A program made the position numbers and the translations under genes. From positions 124,001 through 188,000 of the forward strand of contig JBBHKE010000620.1 of NCBI GenBank assembly GCA_037447655.1: a DNA stretch of 64,000 nucleotides, in the 5' to 3' direction. Below, piece after piece: positions 1 through 12,449 of this stretch; the first letter of the stretch is position 1, and the number at the start of each line of letters is the position of its first letter. The notes under the pieces were generated by a model that did not search any database, was not told the origin of the DNA, and worked only from the letters and a program-made list of their open reading frames with translations. This DNA comes from Zygnema cylindricum. Taxonomy: Eukaryota > Streptophyta > Zygnematophyceae > Zygnematales > Zygnemataceae.

Positions 1-2402
1 GGATGACGTCACAGATTGTTACATAACAACCAGTTCAGTGGAAGCATTCCATCATCCATCGCTCAACTTCCGCGCCTATGGTATTTTTAAGAATAAATGA
101 AATTTAACAACACAAAAGTATATATATACATATATTACAAAAGAGCATATTTACACAAAATTCCAAACATCCTGGGGGTGGGGTACAGTGCTCACCTGTC
201 TCTTTTTCTTTCACATTTTATGAATTAGCTCTGCTTTTAGTTTCCATTTATTGATTCCATTTGACTAGGTGTTTAAAAATGAGCTGGTGAAAGAAATAGA
301 TAGTTAGAGAGCGTTTGTAAGAGGGGACGAAGATTCACGCAAAAAGAGGGAGAGAATGCCGTGAAGAGAGAACGATAGGGTTATAGTTAAAATTGAAAGA
401 GGGAGAGAGAGAGTCGTGGTTAGAAAAGAGGGAGGCATAGGCAATAAGAGGGGGGTGCAAGATGGTTAGAAGTGGGTCGAAAGTGTGTGGTGGTTAAGAT
501 AGAGATGGAGTTGGGAGAAGAAGTTTGGGAAAGGATCAAAGGAAAAGTAGCATGAAGAGAGTTTAGTCATGGGGGAAGAAAAAATTGTGGCTATGAGAGG
601 GGGAGAGTGTGAAAGTAGCGGTAAAAAGGGAGAGAAAGACTTGCTGCGAGAGGGGATGGAGAGGGTTGAGAGTGACAATGAGATGGAGTTGAGACTGGAT
701 CCAACAAAAAAAAGATGGGAGGAGATGGTCACGGTTAGAGAGGTTTGAGGAAATGATGGCAGAAAAGGGAGTAGTAGCTGTGAAGAGGGGGGAGAGGGTG
801 GCTGTGAGTGGGTAGCGAGAAAGAGAGAGAGTGAGAGAAGCTGGTCTTTAGAAAAGGACCCCGACAATGACAGCTATAATGGAGGGGAGAGTAATGTTCG
901 AAAAGGGAAGAGTGCGAATAATGAAGTCTCTGCCTCTCTTCTCGTTTCACCTCTACATAAAAGTGCTTTAATCTTTTTTTTTCGGCCTATTTTTATATAA
1001 GGAGGAATTCGAAGAGACTGGAGTGAGTAATGGTAGGAAGAAAAAAAGAATGGAAGGAAAGGAAAATAAAAGTAGGAGAAAAGATAAGAAAAGAGCAAGA
1101 GAAAGAAGAAAGAAGAGAGGAGGGGAGGAAAGCGGAGGGGAAACGGGAGGGAAGTGAATAAAAGAAATGGAAAAGGATGGAAGAAGAGGGAAGGGGAGGG
1201 GAAGGAAGTGGAGGGCAAAGGGTTTCGAAAGTGGGGATAAATTGAGGGAGGAAGAGAACGGAGGTAAGGGGGGGAAAGAGAAATAAAGGAAAAGCAAAGG
1301 AGGGATGGGGACAGGATGCCTAATAAAGAGGGTAGAACTTTTAATGTCTCTAAAACGAAAGAGAGAAGAAGGTAAAGAACTTCAAGTAAAAATATAAGGG
1401 TGTAAACAAGAAAAAAAAAAAAAAAAATTCTTTCACGTGCTACATTAAAAAAAAGGAGTGTGACACTTAGAGCTTAATAAAAATACTAACTCCTCCATTT
1501 CCATTGACGAATTTTGTGAACATTTCGTTTCAGAACAACTATTTCACTCGGCCCCTTGTAGTAGGCATCTTCGGACCTGACTGTGACGGGTTTTTCGGAA
1601 ATTGTCTGTCTGCCTCGAGCATCCCATCTAGATGCGGATCCAGCAACCAGCGAAGTAAGAGCAATTGTGAAGCATTCTGCAATGCCACGCAGGTTGGAGG
1701 GCCTTGTGGGGGAAACGGCATTTGCTCCAATAGCAAAGATGGGACGACACGGAAATGCGCTTGCAACCAAGCCTACACCGATGCAGCAAGTAAATACACT
1801 TGCAAATGTACGATTTCTTGCGGCTATTTTGCCTACATTGAATTGGATTGCCTTTTCGCAGCAATAGAAATATACACATTTTTCGGTGTTGTGGTCTCAT
1901 GCCTCTCACACTTTAAGTTATGTAGCGATATAAATCAAGTATCTGTTATTGCGTTCTAATATTTAAGAATTCTCATTACATTGCACAATTTTTTCACTAT
2001 TTTTGGAAAGCTTTTTTATTTCTGGTAACCGATGCAAACCGTCAAAAAAATTATATAATTGATTTATTTTTGAGCAACAGTGTTTACCCGAAAAAAGGGA
2101 TCTAAGGATTTGACAAATATGGTTTTCTCAGCATTAAAGATTTGTTTTATTTTCCAGTACGATATCGACCACCTCCACTAAGTTCACCACGTTTTGAACC
2201 ACCTCCATTGCTACCAACCCGCCCACCTCCACCTTTTCCTTCACCACCGCTTGGATCACCTACCCCTCCCTCTCCACCTTCTCTTTCACCCCCCTGTTTA
2301 CCTCCTCCTTTAAAATCCCCTCTCCCACCTCCTTCACCCCTTCGTTCACCTCTTCCACCACCTGCAACCAAACGAATGCCTCCAATTCCTCCACCCGTAT
2401 AA
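1..2402 (+). pseudogene. 3' part of a decayed LRR-extensin-like paralogue
   Basis: Three exon remnants match the last three exons of the intact gene at 12.36-26.44 kb. Positions 15-86 are a 72-nt LRR exon (LHNNQFSGSIPSSIAQLP). Positions 1534-1807 carry the Cys-rich EGF-like exon (NATQVGGPCGGNGICS is visible). Positions 2158-2402 carry the proline-rich exon, ending in TAA. Two splice signals look lost. The LRR exon donor, GTAAG in the intact copy, reads TTAAG here. The acceptor GAACAG before the Cys-rich exon reads GAACAT, and the nearby TTTCAG would join out of frame. A cryptic GT at 81 could rescue the donor at the cost of two residues. The upstream exons lie outside the window. I call it a pseudogene from these two lesions; expression data would decide. 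Confidence 0.75.
300..1340 (+). repeat. Purine-rich (GA/GGGAGA) low-complexity tract inside a pseudogene intron
   Basis: About 1 kb of almost pure purine on the plus strand, between the LRR and Cys-rich exon remnants. The matching intron of the intact gene has the same tract at about 23.4-24.5 kb, so it predates the duplication. Minus-strand reading frames through it (Ser/Pro/Leu/Phe only) are composition artefacts. Confidence 0.85.
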
Positions 2403-3406
2403 AGATTAAGCTCAAGCAACAATGAAAGATTTTATATTATAACCTTTCTTAATCATCTTAAACTTTATCGGCATCCAGTCACCAATTTGGAAAAAAAAAA
2501 AAAACATTTTTCCTCCAAAATCACTTCATAAAAATAACTAGGCACAGCCCAATAATTTGTTTGCAAAATGTTACAATTTAAGTTGAGCTCATTTTTGGGC
2601 TAATAGTTGTGAGAATTTCTAAAAATTTTCCACAACTGAAATATCGACGGTTTGGAGAATCATACTTAAAATAATTTGATTTCTTGCTTTTGCAAATTTG
2701 CTTTCAGCATGTGATGCATCTTATACAAGACGGAGAAATGAAAGGAATCAATTTCTTAAAGTAGCACAGATACAAATGAGCAATGATTTTATACAAATTT
2801 ATTTCAATTGCCGTCATCCTCAAACTTCGAACATGTTATCATAATGTTATGCATCTTATATATGCTGGAGAAGTAACAAGGAATTTGTATAGTTAAATAA
2901 GATACACTGTGTGTAATGATTTTACAAATTTGATAAATAACCATCAACATAATTCTGATTGTTTTAAAACAACTTTAAATATCACAGCCACATTGGTTGT
3001 ATTACAACATAGTTATTTTACTTTCAAAAAGTGGAATTGATGTTTTGGTGACGAAAGAGAATTTTGTTAGCTTGACGTAACCTTCTCTGTTGATCAACTA
3101 CCAATATTAGGTGTGGATATATAAAAGTGTTATGTAGTAAATTAAAACACTATGGTTATGCGTAAAGATCCCATCATATTGAGTGGGTAATGTCTCATTT
3201 TGCCCAAACAGAAAGCAAGCCTCCTCTATTTTTCTTACTATTTAGGTAGCTAAAGTACAATTTTAAAATTGTTGTTTTTCCCAAACAAACAAAGGAACAA
3301 TCACTTCATTATATTTTGCTAGTAAATTTGTTGTCATATTGGTTGAAATTTAGCTCAGGCTTTGGTTTTTCTTGGCCATAAAAACACCTTAGTATGAATG
3401 CCCCAC

Positions 3407-3694
3407 ATTAACCTTTGATGACATTACCAAACTCTTATGTCTGGGAAAGCAGAGAAATCGCAAAATATTTCATCTTCGATCAAATATTTGAAAGTGAACG
3501 ACTATGATTAGTTGAAGGCTTGGACCATATTTGAGTTCAAAATCAAAAAGATTAACCTTTGATGATATTACCAAACTCTTATGTCTGGGAAAGCAGAGAA
3601 ATTGCAAAATATATCATCTTCGATCAAATATTTGAAAGTGAACGACTATGATTAGTTGAAGGCTTGGACCATATTTGAGTTCAAAATCAAAAAG
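3407..3694 (+). repeat. 144-bp tandem duplication (two units)
   Basis: Units 3407-3550 and 3551-3694 are nearly identical; both start ATTAACCTTTGATGA and end in AATCAAAAAG. The equivalent stretches near 7437 and 27468 have one unit, so this is a local tandem duplication made after the segmental duplication. Confidence 0.9.
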
Positions 3695-4565
3695 AGGTTG
3701 GTAGTGGATACAATGATGTGGCAATATAAAAACCTTACGAGATTGAGTCGTTCCCAACAAAGGAGTTGAAAAGGAAAATTCTTATAACTTTAATGACAAC
3801 TTGAGAATTCCTAGTTATAAAAACTTAATTATATGAGGGATAGAATGACTATTGGATATTGCTGTTTTTTTAAATACGTTAGTTGGCAAAATGGATATGT
3901 TTAAAAGTGTGGAACGTGATTCGGTAAAAGAAGTACGGTGGACAACAAATAGTCTTAATACTCAATAATATGAAATCTTTGAGATTTTTTCTTTTCGAAA
4001 CCTTTTTGATGCCAAATGTTTTTGGCACTTCGTGATTCATTCTCTCTCTTTTGCCACTACATCTAAAGTAAAATCCAAGCAGTGCTTTTGAAATGGTTAT
4101 TGTTTTTAAGATATCTGTTGAACTTATAATAGTAAACGGTTAATGAAAACGACAATAATGTTCCATTGTTTTTTGATGAAAGTCAACACGAAATGAAAAC
4201 CCCTAATGAAGAATCATCCATAACCAGGTTCATGAAAATAAACACCAATAGCTCACGAGACAAAAAAAATAATTCCTAGTAATATCACAAATGAGAAATA
4301 CCTTTATCATATTAAGAACCCTAAGATAATATGCCTTTCATTTTATGGGTTACATGTTTCCTGTTTTTTCATGTTAGTATACAAGAATCTAATGTTTCTC
4401 AAATAGACTCTAATTATTTTATTTAAATAATTGTTTTTGAACTCATTATAATCTGGATGTTTCTTAATCCAAGTGTAATTTCTTTACAACACTTACACTT
4501 AATTAAAAACAGGTAAATGCTAAAATACTTTGGTCATCAAGTATGGGTAATAGGTAGATAAATTA

Positions 4566-4780
4566 AAAGTGAGAGGGAGAGAAAAAGAGTGGGAGAGAGG
4601 GAGAGATAAGGAGAGCGAAAAAGGAGAGAGAGGTAGAGAGGAAGGGAGAAGGTTAGAAGGGAGGGAGGGAGGGAGAGGGAGGGAGAGAGGGCGAGAGAGA
4701 GGGAGGGAGTGTGTGAGAGGGAGAGAGAGCGAGGGAGCGCCGGAGAGAGAGAGAGAGAGCGACACACACAGAAAAGAGTA
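4566..4780 (+). repeat. GA-rich microsatellite
   Basis: Irregular GAGAGGGA repeat, purine-only on the plus strand. A shorter matching tract lies at 28441-28540 in the duplicate. Predicted frames through it (Arg/Glu/Gly or Ser/Leu/Pro) are artefacts. Confidence 0.85.
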
Positions 4781-4822
4781 GTAGAGTAGTCTGGGGTCCT
4801 GTTTGCCCATATCCCTTTAACT

Positions 4823-4976
4823 TTTCACTTTGTATAACGGTGCTTTCCTCATTAGAGGAATCATCCCAAAAATTAATATTTTTCATCAAATGCATTGACA
4901 TCTTTCTTGTGTCTTTTTTTATTACTTCAAGCAATTCACCTCTAATAGCCTGGTGTGGGTTGGGTAATCGAGTCAT
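4823..4976 (-). other. Conserved short coding-like remnant (unknown)
   Basis: A minus-strand frame here starts MTRLPNPHQAIRGELLEV and continues with an acidic patch (WDDSSNEEST). The duplicate at about 28625-28766 keeps most of it (MTRLPNLHEAIRGELLEV) but has one in-frame stop. The amino-acid match suggests a former exon or transposon fragment rather than chance. I do not recognise the family. Nothing upstream or downstream extends it. Confidence 0.3.
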
Positions 4977-5357
4977 TGAAATTAACCCGATATGTAGAGG
5001 TGTTGAATTGATCAGAAATTGAAGGCTGGCACGTGCTTGTACGTTCCGGTTGGAATTTATTTTTTATATATCTTTTGGGTTCTTAGTGTTTTACCCTCAT
5101 GTAATTTTTGTTACAAAACCAAAGTTGTGTGTGCAAATCTTCTTAAGCGCGCGTGCATAAAACAAGCAAATATAACTCATAATTCTCAATTTACGCGTAA
5201 TCCAACTTAGCCTTTGAAAATATATCGAACAATGAAACAAGCAATAAAACATTCCATACTGTTACGATTCAATGAAAGAATGAACTCGCAAGGAATCGCT
5301 TCGATTTAGCATCACTACTTTTTAGAATACAACACTAAAGTACTTTAACGTACAATT

Positions 5358-6640
5358 TCACGAAAGTACTTTTATGTTAGGGTATGTCTCTATGTGCCAA
5401 AGTAAGGGTTGAAAACCACCTAAAGACCTCGTCTTGACATGGCCACAAAGATCCACATGAATAAGTTTCGATAGATTTTTGGCCCGATATTTTACATCTT
5501 TAACCGGATGTGGCTTGCGGATTTGCTTCCCTTTACTACATCCACCACATCCGTTCACCTTCTCTCCAGGTGTGAGCTCCATTCCTTTAATCAAAGAATT
5601 TTGAAACATCGCTTAAGATTCCCCGCGGAGGTATGACACATGCGATGATGCCATAGACTGAGGTTACCTTTTTGAAGTGGAAACTGATTGGCCGAAGTCA
5701 CGGCCTGACCCTTAACTTGCGGTCTTCTCCAAATCAAACAATTATGCATGCTATCCGACACGAATCCTGAAGCCACTTGTGTCCCCTCATTATTCTCAAC
5801 TATAATGCTCAAATCCGATTTGACGCCGACTTTCTAATATGTGGTACACCAACGAGATTCGCGGCTCCATTCGGAATGTAGACACCAATATGAAACCTCG
5901 TTGAAGTCATTCTCTCATTTCCGAACTCATCTTGAACAGGTGAATCCAGCCGAACGGTTTCGACTGTATCAATAACAATCACATGGCCACTAACAACCTT
6001 AACTTTCTTTGGAACTGTCAACGTGGTCAACTCCTCAATGAGTGTCTTATCCATACACACGTGATGAGTTTCACCGGAGTAAACAATCCACTCCTTGGTA
6101 GCATTATCATCAACAACAGAATCCAAATCCATGTCAAGAGAAATCGATAAATTTTGGAATCCCTCCCCGGGCTTGTCACAAAACTCCGAATAATATCCAT
6201 TTCCTCCACGAGCGGGTCCACGACCTTAGCCTCCACCACAGCCACAGCCACGGTCACCTCGACCAACTCCTCTTTCTAAACCTCAATCAACACGATCATA
6301 ATATTGCGTACTCACATACCCCCAACGCTTACAAGTGTTACACTTTTTCTCCTTATTTGGACATTCGGCAGCAAAGTGTCCTAATTTATGACACTTGTAG
6401 CACGTAACATTCAAGGCGTTAAGATCAGCCTGAACCTTAATGCTACTCAGTTTCTCCCTTCCAACTCCTTTACCGCCACCACCTCGACCTCGGGTTGTTC
6501 CCTTTGGAGCCCCTCTTCCACAAAGTAAATTGAGATCCGGGGTTTTTAGTGTTCCTGTAACATTGAGCGAGGCTTTTTTTCCGGCCTCTCTACTCGAACC
6601 TTCCCGAGCTTTATCTACTTTCTTCAAATAGATCACGGCA
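5358..6640 (-). mobile_element. Ty1/copia fragment (gag zinc knuckle, protease, GAG-pre-integrase)
   Basis: Reading right to left it has three parts. A nucleocapsid (6636-6283) carries a CCHC knuckle (CYKCHKLGHFAAEC). A protease (6132-5809) follows, with the active-site region reading EWIVYSGETHHVC; copia proteases normally have D-S-G here, so the catalytic Asp is replaced by Tyr. A GAG-pre-integrase zinc domain (5812-5358) ends it (LWHHRMCHTSAGNL, then CGGCSKGKQ). Frames shift between the parts. No LTR, RT or RNase H is present. It separates copy A of the duplication from the partial copy at 6668-8110. Confidence 0.85.
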
Positions 6641-6667
6641 TACGGACCGGAAAACTAGTGCCACTGC

Positions 6668-8110
6668 CACTGCCGCGAGTAAAGAATTGAAGGTTTGGAG
6701 AATCGGAGTTAAAATAATTAGATTTGTTGCTTTTGCAAAATTGTTTTCACCTTTTATAACAATGTGATGCATCTTAAACAAGACGGAGAAATGAAAGGAT
6801 TTTTTTTTTTTAAGAAGCAAAGATACATATGAGCAAATGATTTTATGTTTTTTGTTTTTAATAATCGTCTTCCTTAAATTTCGAATGTGTTATCATAATG
6901 TGATGCATCTTATACACGCTGGAGAAGTAGTAAGGATTTGTATAGTTTCATAAGATACACTATGTGGTATAATTTTGTAAAAATTTGATAAATAACCATC
7001 AGCATTAACTCTGATAGTCTTTAAACCACTTTAAAAGTCACAACCACAATGTTTGTATTACAACATAGTTGTATTCACGTTTTTTTTTGCATTTAAAAAG
7101 TGAAATTGATGACGAAACTAATTTTTTTTAGCTTGACGTTTCAATTAACAATAATAAGCGTGGATACATAAAAATGTTGTAGGTAATTAAAACACTATGG
7201 CTATGCGTAAAGATCCCGCCATATTAAGTGGATAACTTGACTTCCTCATTTCTCCCAAACAGAAAACAAGCCTCTATCTATTTGCCTTGCTATTTAGGTA
7301 GCTAACTTACAACTCCAAATTTCTCGTTTTTCCCAAACAAACAAAGTAACAATCACCTCATTATATTTTTCTAGTAAAGTTGTTGTCCCATTAGTTGAGG
7401 AAATTTAGCTGAGACCTTATTACGAATGCCCCGTGTTAACCTTTGATGACATTACCAAAACTCTTTATGTTGAGGAAAACAGAATATTCGCCTAATGCTT
7501 AAGTTGTCTCGGTCTTTGATCAATCCTTTGAAAGTGAACGACTATAATTAGCTGAAGGCTTGGACCGTATTTGAGTTCAAAATCGAAAATATGATAGTAG
7601 TGGATACAAAAATGTGGCAATATAAAAACCTTACGAGGTTGAGTCGTTCCCAACAAGGGGGCTGAAAAGGAAATTACTTATAACTCAAATATAAGAATTC
7701 TTGGTTATGTCACAAATTAGAGAAAATATAATCATATCCGGGACACAAAGACTATTGGAGATAGCTCTTTTTTAGAATACTTTAATTGGCATATGGAAAT
7801 GTTCAAAAGTTTAGAACATGATTTGGTAAAAGGAGCATAATGGAAGAACCCTAATCTTACTAATTGAATGCATGAAACCTTTCGGATTTTGTGTTTTTGA
7901 AACGGTTTTGATACCAAATATTTTTCGCACTGCATGATGCCTTCTCTCTATGTTTCCAATTTATCTTAAACAAAATCCAAGAACTTTTTGCGACATGGTT
8001 ATTATTTTTAAGATATCTTTAGAACTTCTAACAGTAAACGGTTAATGAAAACGACAAAATTTTCCCAGTGTTCTTTAATGAAAATCAACACAATATTTTA
8101 CGTTGTTGAA
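6668..8110. repeat. Third, partial copy of the LRX-like 3' flank
   Basis: Collinear with about 2640-4190 and 26690-28110. Shared stretches include the text around 6760 (AACAATGTGATGCATCTTA) and that around 7550-7640 (GTTGAGTCGTTCCCAACAA). No intact frame. It is bounded by copia fragments on both sides (5358-6640 and 8148-9123). Confidence 0.75.
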
Positions 8111-8147
8111 AATCAAAATAGAGGTGTCGGTGGGTCGATGTTTCACA

Positions 8148-9123
8148 ATTAGTTGCGAGAGTATTTTGAGAATTTCATGCGTCAGATTGGTGAGAAGTTT
8201 TCAGCCATTGATAAGAGGATTGAGGAACTAACTCCTGCTGAACCGGATCCTGATCCGAATGGAGGAGTTTTCGATGATGATTTTGAGGGGGCGAAGAAAG
8301 AGAAAGATAAAAAGGGAAAACAAAAGCTTGATGATGATTCCGATTTAGAGGAGGATAGGTAAGGATCAATGGAGATGTTTCAAATGCCCGGCAAGACCGC
8401 TTCTTTCAATGACTCGAATTATCCTCCATGGAAAAAGTACATTCGAGCTCAATTGATTTCGAGGGGACTTTGGAAAGAAGTGAATGGAAAGGAGAAAACG
8501 TCGGTCGGAGATGCGAAGGCTCGTTGTTTGTGGAAGCGAAAAAATCTCGTGGCCATTACCTGATTCATGCAAACGTGATGCAAAGAAAGAGCTGATGGAA
8601 TTAAGTACGAGAATGAAGCTACCATGGATGACTGCAGTGGGTTTGCTCAAGTGAAACTTCACAAATTTCCCTTTCCAAAAACTGTGACTTTCAAGGGAGA
8701 AAAGGTTTTGGATGTGATCCACACCGATGTATGGGGATCAACCCGCATTCCCTCAGCTAGTGGAATGAGATTCATGCTAACCATCACTGATGACTCGTCA
8801 AGATATTCATGTTTATATTTTATTAAAGCAACGTCTGAAGTCTTTGAGTGCTTCAAATAATATAAAGCATGGAGTGAAAAACTGCATGAAACCTCCATAA
8901 AAAGGGTGAGAAGTGCCAAATGGAAGTGAGTATACTTCAAATGACTTTGAAGAGTTTCTAAACAAAGAGGGAATTCAAACTAGATTACAGTGCCATTCAG
9001 TCCAAAACAAAATAGTGTAGCTAAAGGATTAAACAGAACACTCGGTGATAGTGCAAGAAATATGTTGAATGATAAGAAAATAGGCGTGTAGTTTTAGCCA
9101 GAGGCAATGAATAGTGCTAAACA
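8148..9123 (+). mobile_element. Ty1/copia fragment: gag N-terminus joined to integrase
   Basis: Positions 8153-8362 encode an acidic, Lys-rich gag N-terminus (MREYFENFMRQIGEKFSAID), stopped by TAA where the related copy at 29.86-30.44 kb has Gln. Positions 8369-8563 continue in the same frame (MEMFQMPGKTASFNDSNYPP, a copia gag start). Positions 8624-8860 are integrase core (HTDVWGST, then TITDDSSRYS). The region around 9000-9050 has the NRTLGD block, but the catalytic Glu of the V-A-E motif reads Lys. Protease, RT and RNase H are missing. The element stops abruptly at a polypyrimidine tract. Confidence 0.85.
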
Positions 9124-9720
9124 CATATTTATTCTCACTTCCTTTCCCCCCTATTTTTACTCCCTTTCACCCCTATCTATTTTCCCTTGCCCCTTATTTC
9201 CATTCCCTTTCCTCCCCCTCTTGTTTCTTCCCCTTCCCTATTATTTCTCCTTCCTTTCCCCCCCTATTAATTCTCTTATTCCCCCTCTTCTCTCCCTTCC
9301 CCCTCATTTCCTCTCTTTCCCCCCGTTCATCTTCTATTCCCCTGTATTTTTTCTCCCCCAGCAGCTCGCCCTCCTAATTTTTCTCCCTTCCCTACCCTAT
9401 CCGCCCTATTTCTTCGCCCTTCCTTCCCCTATTTCTCTCCCTTCCCCTCCTCCCTCCCCCCCAATTTATTCTCACTTTCCCCTAACCTGGCTGCTCGCTC
9501 AGCGCCACTCCAAACCTTCCTTCTCCATTCCATTCCCCCCTTCCCCATTTCTTTATTTTATGTTCTTTTGCGATATTTCCCCCCATCTTTCCTTCCCTTT
9601 CTTTCCTTTCTCCCTCCTCCCTCCTTCCTCCTCCCCCTCCCCCCCCTTCCCCCCCCCTCCTTCCTCCCTCCTCCTCCCTCCCTCTTCCCCTCTCCTTCCT
9701 CCCCCCTCCCTTTATTGCCC
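9124..9720 (+). repeat. Polypyrimidine low-complexity tract
   Basis: About 600 bp of C/T, with runs such as CCTTCCCCCC, directly abutting the end of the copia integrase fragment. Apparent Pro/Leu/Ser/Phe frames are compositional. Confidence 0.9.
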
Positions 9721-9723
9721 ATA

Positions 9724-12305
9724 ATTTGTCAAATTTTGTTTGAGTCTGGTTAACAACACCCGAAACGTTAAATTTTTAAAATTTAAAACTTAAATTTAAT
9801 TTTTAAATTTAACAAACTTATGCCCAAATGTCCGAAAAATAAAAATACCTTTTTGATAATACTATTACTAAACTTATCGAACTCTAGCTAGACCCGTATT
9901 TTATTCAATCGTCATCGTATTAAATACGGTAGTAAAGTTCGAACACTGTACGGCAATTTTTGTTTGACAAATTCCGTTTTGAAAGTACAGCCGTACACCG
10001 TGTATCGTTTATTAGTGTTGTTGTTTTTTAGCCGTATAAAACATCTTTTCTTCGTGCACACTTGTCAGATTGTTGATTTGACGGTTGCATTTGAAAGGAA
10101 AAAAGACAAAAAACATGTTTTTTTTTTTTTTTCCCGTTAGCTTTAGTTGGGGGAGATTATCACCTGCCGATTGGTGGTCTCCAGTTGAAAATCGGCCAAG
10201 TGTGTACGGAGAAAATATCTTTTTGAGTGGAGAAAATGTTATCCACACTAATAGCGGTACGCGGTGCAGGCGCAGATTTGGCCGCCCATTCGTGCGAATG
10301 GCGACACTATCTCGCCGCTCTAGGGTTTCGTACTTTTCCTCCGTACGGTAACTGATTGTTATTTTGACACCGTACTCTAATGTAAAGTTCGAACAAGTTA
10401 ATATACGAATGGAAATTCGAACGAAAAGGTTAAGTTTCTTCACATTTTCGTAATTTCTATTGTAATTTCTATGTAGTGTACTGTACGTAGTTACTTTATT
10501 GTCACGGTAGTTTAACCGTTAAAAGAATCACGCTAAATGGTACTCTTAACCGTACAGAAGTCATTTGTACGTTGTACAGTTGGGATGAATACGTCAGCAA
10601 GCTATTCGACAGTCAGCACGTGGAGGCTCATTTCGAAAAGAAAGACCGCCACGTGGAGGGTCCACGTCTGTAGTCCATCGCTTTCAACGCGACACCAACA
10701 GCATGTACTGAAAGCGCCGTACGGATCGTAAGCTCGAAAAGTTCGCGCGAAACTGTCACGTAGATAGCATGCGTGTTAATTTGGCTTTAGTGATTACGTG
10801 GCGTCAATCTATGCCTTAAGGGTGAAGCACATGTGCGGATGCGATCCATGCTTTACACATATGCGTCACGTGCAGATTGGACTATCTGCATGCGTAAACT
10901 GTCTTATGGTGGCCTTCCATTATCGAAAAAGTGGGGCTGTTTATTGAGGGCCGTACTTTTTTGTACATGTCCGTACCATTTTTTTTTTCCATCTTTACGG
11001 GGAAAAATCTCCAACGTATTAGGGTAACCTTCCATCAGGCGTTCCCAGTAATCGTACGAACACGTTTACTGGGAGTAAAATTTGTAACACCCTTCCATCA
11101 GGTCGTGCCAGTGAATGAGGTGTAAGATTGCGAGTGGTACCACGTAGGATCCTGTTGAGCCGCCCAGGAATAATCATCATTTCGAAAAGGACAAAATCGT
11201 AAGCTGCGTATGTGTACGGGCAGACGCCGATTAAAATATCTAGTAGCGTCACGGTATGAACGTTCTTAGGGTTGTCGTCGTACCAACGGCCACGAAAACC
11301 GTTGCAAAATTAATGTTTATGAAGGAGGCGTGACAGGATGTCCGGTGACCAAGATTTTGTTGGCGAACAGATTTTGTCGTCGAACAGGGTGGTTTTTTTG
11401 ACGTCAGAAGGTACACGCCAATTGCCACATGTAACTTTACAACTTCACGTCAGTCGTGGATTGACGCTGAAATTACAAGTGGTCCAATACACGCGTCCTG
11501 TAATCGCTAACTCTCCTCCTGATGACAGTCGGAGGAGACTCGCCAGGTACTGGATTGAAGGGGCGTTTGCGTCGAGAATTCAAAATCGGACGGTGGGAGT
11601 TTTCGCCAAAATGTATGGAGAATCTTAACGAACTTTTAGTAAACATCTTTTACGGCCTAATACGGAAAGGTACTTTTTCCCAGTAAACAACCCCACTTTT
11701 CGCCTGATGGAAGGTTACCCTTAGTCAACAACCAGCGAGCACTTCGCCTACGAGACAACTGTTTCAACCAATCAAATTATGTTACTCGAACCATTAGTGC
11801 ATAACGGTATGTCCCATGAAAGTAAGGGTTTTTTTCTGTCGTTTTAGTGTAAGACTTAGCGCCGTACCGAGGAAGTACCAGCCGTACAAATAAAACGAAA
11901 AAAATGAAAATTACATTTTACGTCATCGTCGAACTTAAAATGTACTACATTTTGTCAAGATTACAACGGCCGACATTTGTCACAGGATTTGATAGTACGG
12001 CTTCACATAGCTCTCAAGGACCAAAAAAGTATACCAATACGTCACAGTCGAACTGGTGAACTACGTCGAAACAAACATGTACGGATGTCATACAAACCGA
12101 CAAATGTCATATTATACTGAAAAGTACATTTGGGCCGTAAGCAGGACCGCAGAAACCGACAAATAGAAGTGGACCGTTTTATTTGAATCGTACAAAGTTC
12201 AGATGGCTTCGCTCTTTCCTCTTATCGCATCTGAAGATTCGTTGCAACGGATTTCTCAACAAAGCCTTCTCTATCTACTAGAACCGTCTTTAGTGAAAGA
12301 AATTG
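9724..12305. other. Intergenic region upstream of the LRR-extensin-like gene
   Basis: No convincing coding sequence. The sequence is rich in CGTAC and GTACG words and has several ACGTGG/CACGTG motifs (about 10618 and 10650). A poly-T run lies at about 10118-10133. The region contains the inverted-repeat structure listed separately at 10911-11721. Short frames such as the one at 11338-11628 match no family I know. Confidence 0.6.
10911..11721. mobile_element. Nested inverted-repeat element, possible MITE or DNA-transposon relic
   Basis: An imperfect ~40-bp arm at 10911-10949 (with AAAAAGTGGGGCTGTTTATT) is the inverse of 11679-11721. A second, perfect 21-bp match pairs 11021-11041 with 11701-11721 (core ACCTTCCATCAGGCG and its complement). 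A third CCTTCCATCAGG lies at about 11089. The GGGG-TGTTTA arm resembles PIF/Harbinger-type ends, but I cannot fix a target-site duplication. No transposase is present. Confidence 0.5.
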
Positions 12306-12347
12306 CCACGTGTCCGCGTCTTTTTTTTTAAACCTTCTTACGTGGCG
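12306..12347 (+). promoter_or_regulatory. Paired G-box/ABRE-like motifs upstream of the LRR-extensin-like gene
   Basis: CCACGTGTCC (12306-12315) and TACGTGGC (12340-12347) lie 12-53 bp before the ATG at 12359. In plants, ACGTG cores bind bZIP and bHLH factors. Because they are so near the start codon they may lie in the 5' leader. No clear TATA box is visible just upstream. Confidence 0.4.
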
Positions 12348-12358
12348 AGTGCTCAGCC

Positions 12359-12449
12359 ATGGCCGTCGCCATGACCATGATGAGCATCATACTGCTTTTA
12401 TTCCTCCACGTGGCACCCACCCTGGTTGCATCCATTCATGCAGGAGACG
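12359..12449 (+). CDS. Exon 1: signal peptide
   Basis: It starts MAVAMTMMSIILLLFLHVAP, with a hydrophobic core and a likely cleavage near VASIHA. It ends in phase 1 at the donor ACG/GTAAGC. The ATG at 12359 is the first in frame and gives a full n-region; ATGs four and six codons later are possible starts. Intron 1 is only 121 bp. Confidence 0.8.

Larger units (their letters stand above)
2403..5275. repeat. 3' flank of the pseudogene, copy A of a segmental duplication
   Basis: This stretch aligns by eye with 26437-29230 and, in part, with 6668-8110. Shared landmarks include a motif near 2660 (AAAATAATTTGAT), the text around 3470-3740 (GTGAACGACTATGATT), and the block at 4810-5000. I see no intact gene. 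One short peptide frame near 3640-3760 (reading LTRLSRSQQ at its end) recurs in all three copies but is broken here. Confidence 0.75.

Noticed and set aside
466-1297. Several long minus-strand frames rich in Ser, Pro, Leu and Phe
   Set aside because: They fall wholly inside the polypurine tract; composition keeps them open. No domain and no splice logic.
9107-9753. 205-codon proline-rich frame after a copia fragment
   Set aside because: Low-complexity C/T tract; the start codon is the tail of the integrase fragment.
11338-11628. 96-codon frame upstream of the LRX-type gene, after a purine-rich GGAGGCGTGACAGG
   Set aside because: No family match, no splice context, and it lies inside the inverted-repeat structure. 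A Shine-Dalgarno-like run has no meaning in a eukaryote.
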